A program made the translations under genes and the position numbers. Source: Helicoverpa zea (Eukaryota; Arthropoda; Insecta; Lepidoptera; Noctuidae). From it: a DNA stretch of 64,000 nucleotides. The notes below the pieces were generated by a model. That model ran no database searches, was not told the DNA's origin, and was given only the letters and a program-made list of their open reading frames with translations. Positions 56,485 through 64,000 of this stretch are shown here, in pieces; positions within the stretch are counted from its first letter, which is position 1; each line of letters starts with the position of its first letter. The DNA is taken from positions 8,687,501 to 8,751,500 of the forward strand of contig NC_061452.1 in the NCBI RefSeq assembly GCF_022581195.2, read 5' to 3'.

Positions 56485-56545
56485 TACGCGCGCGAGGCTG
56501 CGCTAGCGCACGCGTCTCGGTGGCGCCACGCGACAGCTTGCGCAA
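56485..56545 (+). promoter_or_regulatory. CpG-rich candidate promoter of NtA exon 3
   Basis: GTACGCGCGCGAGGCTGCGCTAGCGCACGCGTCTCGG-like CpG-dense sequence (in part GCTAGCGCACGCGTCTCGG) lies about 100-165 bases before the ATG at 56651 and shares GCACGCGT with the block upstream of NtA exon 2. Confidence 0.4.
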
Positions 56546-56650
56546 CTTTGTGTTACACCTGAGTTTACGGTCCACTCTAAAGTGTTAACGTATTAGTCGC
56601 TGAAATGGCGCTCAAATGACGTCAAGCCATACAACAATATAACAATCAAA

Positions 56651-57203
56651 ATGAATCTAAGTATTTTAGTGTTATTGCTTTGCTGCTTCACGATAATAAA
56701 TGCCCATTTCCGTATAAGGGGTGAAGTGAGGAAACGGGATACAGTTTACCGCAAGAAAGACATAAACGGCTCCAAATGTGTTTTAAACGAGACGATAACT
56801 AATGACTACGAGATTCTGTCATCAGCCGTCTCTGAATCTAAATACATTTTTACCGCGAGGGTCCTCAGCGTGAGGAAGATAAAGCGCGGCACGAAGCCCA
56901 ATGCTAAGATATTTATGTTTTATAAACTGTACATCCGACTGGTCATAAAGGGAAACATCGACGATTTGAGAAGTCACGTCGTTTCAGGAGACGAGCGCAC
57001 TCTGAACGGGGCGATAGTGTTTGTCGACTGGCTACGGACGAACAAGTGTGCTTACAAACTTTATAGACATTCCTCGGGTATATTTTTGAGTGACGGATTT
57101 TTCGAAGACTCAGGCAATGGGAACAAGCGTCGGCTGCGGCTGTTGAACGAGCCTCTTCCTCTGTCACTTTATGATTTGGATAGAGTGAATGCCGCCTTGA
57201 AAG
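56651..57203 (+). CDS. NtA-like first exon 3 (signal peptide plus agrin N-terminal-like domain)
   Basis: The leader MNLSILVLLLCCFTIINA is a clear signal peptide. HFRIRGEVRKRDT follows, matching the basic extension of NtA exon 2, then the CVLNETI sequon. Domain core: SKYIFTARVLSV, YKLYIRLVIKGNI, LNGAIVFVD, SSGIFLSDGFF, LRLLNEPLPLSLYDLDRVNAALK-G. The donor AAAG|GTAAAT is phase 1. It encodes 184 codons, 4.1 kb downstream of NtA exon 2, and is probably its most recent tandem duplicate. As for the others, no FS exon follows within the window. Confidence 0.82.
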
Positions 57204-58894
57204 GTAAATGTTTACTGTCTTATAAGGTGTCGGTCTTTGTGACCACTACTTATGCACACAACTTATAAACTTTTAATGTACTTTTATTGTTCCCTTGTGT
57301 ACACTTACATTTTATACTCCTTCACTTTGGGTTTATATCTATGAGACTTCTATGTTCTGAGAATATCTAAAGGCATATTAAAAATGGATTCGCGGTTTCA
57401 TTTTGGTGAAAATTAAACGAGTAGTCAGGATATATTTTTATAAAAACCTGGTAAAAGCTTTTACATTTATGCATAACACCGTGGCATCTGTCTCGCTCAT
57501 GATTAACGCTGACGGTAGATAGCAAAAATAAAATTGTGTATTTAACGAACGAGGATACAAAAGTCTGACAGTTACTTTTATTTTGAAAATGTTTGACAGC
57601 GCAGTTTTATCGGACTTTTATAATCGGGCGCATAATACGATACGTTTGTTTGTTGACGTGTGCGCGCATAAACTACTCGGATCTCGTGGATTACACGTCA
57701 CTCCGCACTTCGAATTTCGTTTTATATTTTATTTATTACTTGAGTATTGTGTGGTTTACTACGTCATAATGCAAACCAGGTGCGTTCTATTGGGTAAATT
57801 AGAATTTGTAGCGTAGTTTCACCTCTGTGGCTGAGTCAGCGTGCAAGGTCGAAAGTCAGTGGCATTATACGCCTACTCACGTTAGGCTTGAGTACAACAA
57901 AGAAAGACTTAGAGATTCAAGTATTCCACTTAAATTCTATTCTAGTCCAATCAGTTAGAGCTTTACGCGTCAAATAAAAAGAATTTTAATTTGAAGATAA
58001 AATTAATGTCGGTGTCGTTACGAAATAAAATCACAAGTGCAATTTATACGCGGCATTAAAGCAAAAATTTTAAATAGGACATTTGCAGTGTCATTACGAG
58101 CCCATGAGGACCGTGGGCGGAATCGGAACGCACTACACCATGCAATTTACCCAGTCGAGGACGAAGCTATAATGTCTTATGGTCTATTAGGTACCATTAC
58201 ACGTCTACCTACGACAAACGCGAACCATTCCTTAACTGGTGCGGTAAACAAGTACTAATGTACCTACATACAGATTTTAGGCGTTTATTTATGTAAGACT
58301 TGTATTTGGCTGTTTGCCATGAATTTTGTCAAGGGATGTCGTTTTTGACAGTTTCCTTAAATATCGCTTCTTGTTAAACTGTATGCTTGTGTTATTTTTC
58401 TGGAACAAAAAACTTCAACTATTTAGTTTGACTGTACAATTTTATTAAGTTTAGAAAATACATAGAATAATAACTTTATCACAAAGGAAATACTTAACAA
58501 TATTGTAATTCAATACTAACGTTTATATAAGAGTGCCAATAAATGCGTTATTATACAGTAATAATATGCGACACTTTATATCTGAGATAGGAGCAACTTA
58601 TAGGATTGTGATACACTTAATTTTATTTACGTACGCCTACGGCTGTCGGCAACTTGTGTCGTTTTCCTTTTCAATTGACCTGAGACTAGGATACACAGTA
58701 GCTTGACGAGTATTATTTCTTCATAATCGTGAAAGATATAAGGCTACGTTCACATAAGTCAAACCAGCATGGGTAAATTATATCGCATAGGACTCACGAA
58801 CCTCAAAAGTTGTGCCAATTTTAATTTCCTGATTGTTCAGCTCCCGTTCCGCGCCAATGTAAACGCAGGTTAACTGAAATCTAAAGTAATAAGT
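57204..58894. other. Spacer between NtA exon 3 and the convergent acyl-CoA synthetase gene
   Basis: No exon is supported. GCTGAGTCAGC at 57830-57840 is a Maf/AP-1 recognition-like site. On the minus strand AATAAA occurs at 58622-58627, about 270 bases past the stop codon of the enzyme gene. Confidence 0.4.
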
Positions 58895-59020
58895 CTATAG
58901 TTTACTTGCAGGTTTCTTAAAGTAATCACGTAATACTCTTCTCAATATTTTTCCACTGGGTGTTTTTGGGATCTCGTCAACGAAATAAACGCCTCCTTTC
59001 AATTGCTTCCAAGATGATAC
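58895..59020 (-). CDS. Acyl-CoA synthetase exon 10 (C-terminus with SKL)
   Basis: Encodes VSSWKQLKGGVYFVDEIP, then KTPSGKILRR with the catalytic lysine, and ends PASKL followed by TAG at 58895-58897. SKL at the very end is the canonical peroxisomal targeting signal 1. Confidence 0.94.
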   Translation of the reverse strand, partial: VSSWKQLKGGVYFVDEIPKTPSGKILRRVLRDYFKKPASKL

Positions 59021-62000
59021 CTAAACAAGAAAATATTTACTTTAGTTTTTCTTTTCATAAGGGATCGCGAATAATCAAAATCGCGCAAAAAATATTTTTA
59101 ACATGGCTTGAACTATCTGTCGCTAGAAACACAGAGAAAGGTCATATCACATTACGAACAACCGTAAGTAGGTATAGATTTTGCTCATAAGACTAAAATT
59201 TCGTTAAAAATGTAAAAGGGTGGACATTTTATGTACTTACGTAAGTATGGAATGTGTCTAAATCTTATTACAATATATTATATCCAAAACTAGTATTTTT
59301 ATGCATCTGTCTGCAAAACGCGGTTTGATGCAATTCAAAGAAGGATTAAACTAAGTTATTAAACTATTTATGATGTTCAATAAAACAATACAAATTCTAT
59401 CAATTGGAACAATAACGATAAATTGGGAGGTTATACTGAAAATGATAGCGATAGCATTAAGAAGATGTTTTTAAAGCCTGATAACAAAGATAATCTACAG
59501 CCTATCTGAATTTTATCACAAATGCGTACTGCATAATACTAGTAAAACTAGGTACATATTTATCGGAATTTGACAATGCAAGTTGATAAAACAATATAGA
59601 TTCCAATGATTGATAAAAATTCAAAAACAAAGATATGAAAAAGCACGTTAATTCATATTTTTATTTTATTTATAAATTATTATTGCACGTTGTTAATAAT
59701 ATAATATGTAGGCTACGATGCAAATACAAAAACTACTCCTATGAGCTCTTTGACATCTAAGGGTGGCAATACACGGACTGCAAGCTGTCGACTGCACAGT
59801 GAACTGCAGAGTTCTATGGACGCACATACACGAACCGCCCGAGCAGTTGCAACTGATTCGGGCGGTCGACAGCTTGAAGCTGACGCCCCTGACTGCTTCA
59901 AGCGGTCCGTGTATTGCCGGCCTAAGCCTACGTGCACACTGTCGACTAAACAGATGGCCGAGTGTCGGCCCGGGTGGTTGTTTTTTTTAAATCGTGCATT
60001 CAAAGTTTTGAGTCGGTCTGATACAATGACAAATACCTGATCGTTATTACATGTGTACTTCCATTCATCATCATACTGATGTATGAGCCCAAACCATTCG
60101 GGCAAGCCAATACCCCTTGGTAAGCTATCAGAAGCTAGTATCTATACCTATGAAATAATCATATCTAAACGATGTGTACGTATGGTTTTCGTAGATAAGT
60201 ACTTATTTATTATATTGTCAATGTTTCGTTTCATAACTTTTTTATTTATTGCTATGTACCTATTGTTAATTTTCTTTCCGTACGTTTAACAAATCATCAT
60301 TTTTTTGTGTGTTGTTTTTGTAAATTGATTGTACATATCGCGTACATGCATCCCAAAAGGAGATAGAAAACGGTTCGATGATATTAACGTGTCTGATACG
60401 TTTTTATTACCACACTAAAAGGTATTATATTTTTATATGATATACACGTGTGGTAAATACCGGACAATAAAAGACATAGAAACTTACCTTCCCAGCTACG
60501 TAATCAATGAGTTCTTTATCCGTAACTGTGGACCCTGAAGATTTGACGACGAATGCTGTTGGAAGTTCACCAGCAAGCTGATCTGGTTTGCCAGTCACCC
60601 CCACGTCTTTTACACCTGGGTGCTGTAACAGGACCGCTTCAATCTCCGACGGGGCTACCTGATAAATTGTATAAATTACGAAATACATATTTATTTAAAT
60701 TTTGTCACTAATATTTGTTCAACACTTACTTGCCCAGCTTTGTACTTAATCAGTTCTTTAATTCTATCCACAAAGTAGAAATAGCCATCCTCATCGTAAT
60801 AACAAATATCACCAGTTTTGAAATATCCCTCTTCATCTTGTTCGTCTTTTATATTCTTCCCAATGTAGCCAGCAAATAAGGAAGGGCCTTTTACACAAAC
60901 TTCGCCTTCTTGATTAGGCCCTAAGGTTTTTCCTGTCTCAACGTCTGCTATCTGAAAGGCAATTTCATTAGTACTGAGAGTTTAAGGCATTTGAATTGAA
61001 AATGTAATGATTTTACCTTAACGATATTACCGGCAATAACTTTGCCAAGACTTCCGAGTTTGTTCTCAATGTCTGTCTCCTCGGTTAAGCCACCTGAAGT
61101 TTCTGTCATACCGTAACCTTGTAATATGTGGGTGAGATTTTTGAATCTGAATAAAATAATCAAAAATTAACTACAGAAGTTAGTTTATGGGTTTGAAAGT
61201 GTTAGCCTCCCTTTCCCACGCACTGTCTTTTAAGATAAAGCTGTTTATTTCAGTGTTGTAGATGTCAAAGTGCTTCTCTGTAAATGTCGTTGTGAAAGCT
61301 ACCGTTAAACAGTAACAGTTCTCATAAAATGTCTAAGGTCTATTATCCTTTTCAAACCTCCAATCTAACAAGACTACATACTAAACTTTCAGATGTAGGT
61401 ATTATTATGCCGCGATTTATATTTCCATGAATTATATCATTTATATTAAAGTATCACTTACCTTTTCTTAACTTCAGTCATAATAGTAATATCCAATGGC
61501 GCTCCACCACAGTAAAAGAATTCAACTGAGCTCACATCGTATTTCTTTACTAATTCTGATTTCGTTAACATTACTAGTAGGGGAGGAACTACTAATAAGA
61601 AGCCAGCCTGAGAAATAAACAAATTTAGCCTTACTACAAAAACTTAATCATCTGTTGAACACTTGTCTAAAAAAAGTGTGGCTGCAAAACGGTCCTTATT
61701 TCAACGTCATAATCTGTCATTATTTTAGACAAGTGTTCAACAGAAGTTTAAAAGTATTTGTGGCACGGTGGATTATTTTCAATAACAGATTATTATAAAC
61801 TCAAAATTTTAAGAACATTGGATTCTTACCCTATATTTTTGTATGCATGAAAGGTACTGTTCTTCTTTGAACTTCGCCAAATATAGAAGAGTTTGGTTGT
61901 AAAGCAATTCGTCCATAGTGCAGATGATTCCGAATGTGTTGGACCACGGTGCGATCGACAGACAAATGAGATCTTTCTTGACGTACCTGTAGCAAAAAAA

Positions 62001-63314
62001 TAGTTATTTCTACATTATGGAAATGACTCGTGTGTAACGGCGTAGATATAACTTATTACCTTACCCTCATAACTTAAAAAAATAGATTTTACCGAATGTT
62101 AACCTGAAGTCAATAAAAGTGCTACGACTGCATTATTTAGGTCAAATATATTCAGGGATTTGCACGCAACATGATAATTACAAATAAAAATCTGTCTCAT
62201 ATTAGCTATTTTAGCTTTTAGCTTACCTGGGTTGATTACCAGCAGTAATTAAATTAAGATGTGTCAGCTTGGCTCCCTTGGGCAGTCCCGTGGTTCCAGA
62301 TGAGTACAGTATTAAAGCTGTTTGTGCCAGCCCTATTAAATTAGCGGATTTTGTGAAACATATTTCAGTATTAATTTCTCACTAAGAGTATTTATTTATA
62401 CAGCTAGGCGTATTATACAATACGTCGGCTTTCTTATGTTCAGTTTTAATAGAGAATTTCGATGCGTTTCTCAATTTAATTTTATCATCAGAACTTACAA
62501 GATAGTTCAATTTAAATTCAATTAGTACTATTAAATTAATATTCTTACCATTAATTGGGTCGCAGTTTGGTTCAAAAGTATTTACATTAACATATGTCTT
62601 AATAAGGTCGTTGAACTTTATCAGGTTCGTATCAGTAACAGAGTCTCCAAATATAAAGAATTTGTCAACCATTTTGGTACCAACCATGGTCCTATAAAAT
62701 GTTTTATAAGTCTCGGGAGATACGAACACATATTTTGGCTTTGAGATACTCATTGTATGTACCAATTCATCTGTGAAGAGAAATAGTTGCAAATATTATG
62801 AAGTACTTTATTTATGATCCACAGAAAAATTGCTTGGTATTCTTCCAAAGAGATTAACTGGAAAGTCTTGAAGATTTTGAGAATTTGCATTTCAAGACTT
62901 ACCTTTGCTGTAGGAGGCGCTAAGAAAAGTCACTGTAGCACCACTACACCACGCAGCGATTGCAGTAATCAAGAATTCCGTTCTGTTCTCACTGCACACG
63001 GCGACCACTTCATCACGTTTCACACCCAAGCGCATTAGCGACGACGATGCATTCACTATTAACTGCACCATCTCACCGAACGTTATTCGCTCCCCCGTCA
63101 TCCCATTGATCTTCGATATTCAAAACAACATCAATTAAACAACACATTTCAATAAAACGCAAACCGATTCAACACTCACACGCCTTACCAGAGCAACTTT
63201 ATCTTTAGTTAGTAAAAATTTTTCTATAGCCAACTTCCCATAATTCATATGTGATGGTATCGGAAATGTATAATTTTTATAAAGAACTCCACGTGTACTT
63301 TCCGTTGGACTCAT
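58895..63314 (-). CDS. Peroxisomal 4-coumarate-CoA ligase / luciferase-like acyl-CoA synthetase (10 exons, 537 aa)
   Basis: Enzymes of this family activate a carboxylic acid with ATP to an acyl-adenylate and then make the CoA thioester. Exons on the minus strand (high to low) are 63189-63314, 62903-63110, 62549-62770, 62227-62332, 61830-61986, 61462-61607, 61017-61146, 60730-60951, 60488-60658 and 58895-59020; all phases agree and give 537 residues, a normal length. Family motifs: P-loop-like YSSGTTGLPKG (195-205), GYGMTE (332-337), YFKTGD (408-413), hinge VDRIKELIK (426-434) and the catalytic lysine in PSGKILRR (Lys520). The last three residues are SKL, a PTS1 peroxisomal signal. In beetles such genes gave rise to luciferase; in moths the substrate is likely a fatty or aromatic acid, which cannot be read from the sequence. 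It lies antisense and downstream of NtA exon 3. Confidence 0.93.
59021..60487 (-). other. Last intron of the acyl-CoA synthetase gene
   Basis: A 1.47 kb intron, the longest in the gene. It holds a MITE-like element at about 59764-59917 and otherwise AT-rich sequence without an exon. Confidence 0.7.
59764..59917. mobile_element. MITE-like element with imperfect inverted ends
   Basis: GGCAATACACGGAC at the left mirrors GTCCGTGTATTGCC at the right, and inner CAAGCTGTCGAC / GTCGACAGCTTG is also inverted. It is about 154 bp, GC-richer than its surroundings. Confidence 0.7.
60488..60658 (-). CDS. Acyl-CoA synthetase exon 9
   Basis: Encodes VAPSEIEAVLLQHPGVKDVG and GELPTAFVV, the start of the small C-terminal domain. 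Phase 0 to 0, 57 codons. Confidence 0.94.
60730..60951 (-). CDS. Acyl-CoA synthetase exon 8
   Basis: Encodes GEVCVKGPSLFAGYI, EEGYFKTGDICYYDEDGYF and VDRIKELIKYKAGQ: the ribose-binding Asp of TGD and the hinge between large and small domains. Phase 0 to 0. Confidence 0.94.
61017..61146 (-). CDS. Acyl-CoA synthetase exon 7
   Basis: Carries HILQGYGMTETSGG, the A5 motif that binds the adenine and acyl group. Phase 2 to 0; donor AAG|GTAAAA. Confidence 0.93.
61462..61607 (-). CDS. Acyl-CoA synthetase exon 6
   Basis: Encodes AGFLLVVPPLLVMLTKS and VEFFYCGGAPLD, the conserved SGGAPL-like strand (here CGGAPL). Phase 0 to 2; donor AAAAG|GTAAGT. Confidence 0.92.
61632..61770. mobile_element. Short MITE in the acyl-CoA synthetase gene
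   Basis: Inverted ends TTACTACAAAAACTT / AGTTTAAAAGTATTTGTGG and the inner CACTTGTCTAAA / TTTAGACAAGTG pair mark this as a second copy of the 18727-18866 family. It lies in the intron between exons 5 and 6. Confidence 0.75.
61830..61986 (-). CDS. Acyl-CoA synthetase exon 5
   Basis: Encodes KDLICLSIAPWSNTFGI and LLYLAKFKEEQYLSCIQ, the A2-A4 region. Phase 2 to 0; donor ATAGG|GTAAGA. Confidence 0.9.
62227..62332 (-). CDS. Acyl-CoA synthetase exon 4 (nucleotide-binding motif)
   Basis: Carries the AMP-binding signature YSSGTTGLPKG followed by AKLTHLN. Phase 1 to 2; donor CCCAG|GTAAGC. Confidence 0.93.
62549..62770 (-). CDS. Acyl-CoA synthetase exon 3
   Basis: Encodes DELVHTMSISKPKYVFVS and the following variable stretch to NCDPIN, entering in phase 1 after CACAG and leaving in phase 1 at AATG|GTAAGA. 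Confidence 0.9.
62903..63110 (-). CDS. Acyl-CoA synthetase exon 2
   Basis: Encodes MTGERITFGE, SLMRLGVKRDEVVAVCSENR and GATVTFLSASY, the N-terminal region that lines the substrate side. Acceptor GAAG|AT, donor AAAG|GTAAGT, phase 0 to 1. Confidence 0.9.
63189..63314 (-). CDS. Acyl-CoA synthetase exon 1 (start)
   Basis: ATG at 63312-63314 opens MSPTESTRGVLYKNYTF and 42 codons; donor CTG|GTAAGG in phase 0. An upstream in-frame ATG exists (at 63369-63371), but the chosen start gives the normal family N-terminus. Confidence 0.85.
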
Positions 63315-64000
63315 TGCGATTATCAAGTGCTTGATACGGAAGACGTAAACACAATGATATCGAGCACACAAGTAACGATATTTATGCCCCTATGGTCGTC
63401 ACCTTGACAGATAAAAGAAAGATAAAAAAATTAGCGCCCGGAATAAACAATATTTAGGAAGATATTGTAAACTGAACGGCCGTGTAGGGAAGTACAACAA
63501 GTAATTAAAGACTCGAAATTTACGGAACTACAGTGCTTTACAGTTCAATATTTTTGTCACATCCGTTTCCATAAATAAAGTGTTGTTGCTACAATGTAAA
63601 AATATAATATTTTCATAACTTATTTATGTGAATGTAAGAATATGTGTACGAATAATTTAATTGGTCACTATGTTAAAAAGTGATGGAGACCTGTATGTTT
63701 ACGAAAATTACTAATGATATGCGTATAATAAGACATAGTGTATACATATAGGTTGGTGAAGGCAAGGTGCAGGTGTAAACCAGTAGGGCTGGACAATTTG
63801 GCGATATCAAGATGCATAGCACGTGGTGACCGGGACGATGCAAATGACGTAAATGTAGATATATTTGTTTACGTTTCACCGGCTCAGGTTGGGCGAATAA
63901 GGTGAGGTTGCACCTATCCCTGGCTTGCTATCGAGGTCTAACGGTACATCGACTTGTAAACTAGCCGTAAGTTGTCATATTATCTAGGAAATTTTTGCAT
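63315..64000. other. Upstream region of the acyl-CoA synthetase gene
   Basis: Probable 5' UTR and promoter on the minus strand, then spacer. No TATA box with clear spacing is evident and no exon is supported to the window end. Confidence 0.4.

Noticed and set aside
1..64000. CRISPR arrays, operons, bacterial regulators
   Set aside because: The gene structure is intron-rich and eukaryotic, and the tandem repeats found have no repeat-spacer pattern.

Overview
The window is eukaryotic genomic DNA from an insect, almost certainly a moth (Lepidoptera). It is AT-rich, its genes are split into short exons with GT-AG introns, and it carries repeats typical of lepidopteran genomes: tRNA-derived SINEs ending in GATGAT or TTTTGA tails, 3' ends of R1-like and RTE-like LINEs, foldback MITEs, and a Gag-Pro LTR element. 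The species cannot be named from the sequence alone.

Left part (about 0.4-10.9 kb, + strand): the middle and 3' end of an agrin-like secreted proteoglycan-type gene. Fifteen exons join in a consistent phase, mostly phase 1. They encode eight follistatin/Kazal (FS) modules, a small cysteine-rich cassette, two laminin-type EGF modules and one terminal laminin-G domain with a stop codon. The 5' end lies left of the window. The introns hold a 2.2 kb foldback transposon, a SINE split by a LINE tail, and a partial exon duplication.

Middle (10.9-22.8 kb): a repeat graveyard with nested mobile elements: an RTE-type LINE relic, a SINE, a 1.8 kb long-TIR element flanked by TTA, a 2.35 kb TIR element flanked by TGTA that contains a 320-bp satellite, a 25-bp minisatellite and two MITEs.

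Right part (22.8-57.2 kb, + strand): three separate exons at 23143, 52017 and 56651. Each starts with ATG and a signal peptide, encodes one agrin NtA-like (laminin-binding, OB/TIMP-like) domain, and ends in a phase-1 donor after a V/L-K-G motif. They are paralogous first exons in tandem. They are phase-compatible with FS exons, but no matching downstream exons lie within the window. I infer alternative first exons, or a second agrin-like gene whose body continues beyond 64 kb. The long spacers hold a composite R1-LINE insertion (24.4-26.1 kb), a Gag-Pro LTR retrotransposon inserted inside a foldback MITE (41.8-45.1 kb), and a THAP-domain first exon next to a large palindrome (53.5-54.1 kb).

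Minus strand, 58.9-63.3 kb: a complete ten-exon gene for a 537-residue adenylate-forming enzyme (4-coumarate-CoA ligase / luciferase-like acyl-CoA synthetase) ending in the peroxisomal signal SKL. If the NtA exons splice to sequence beyond the window, this gene sits antisense inside their intron.

About 15 kb between 26.1 and 41.8 kb, and most of 45.1-51.6 kb, show no gene that I can support.
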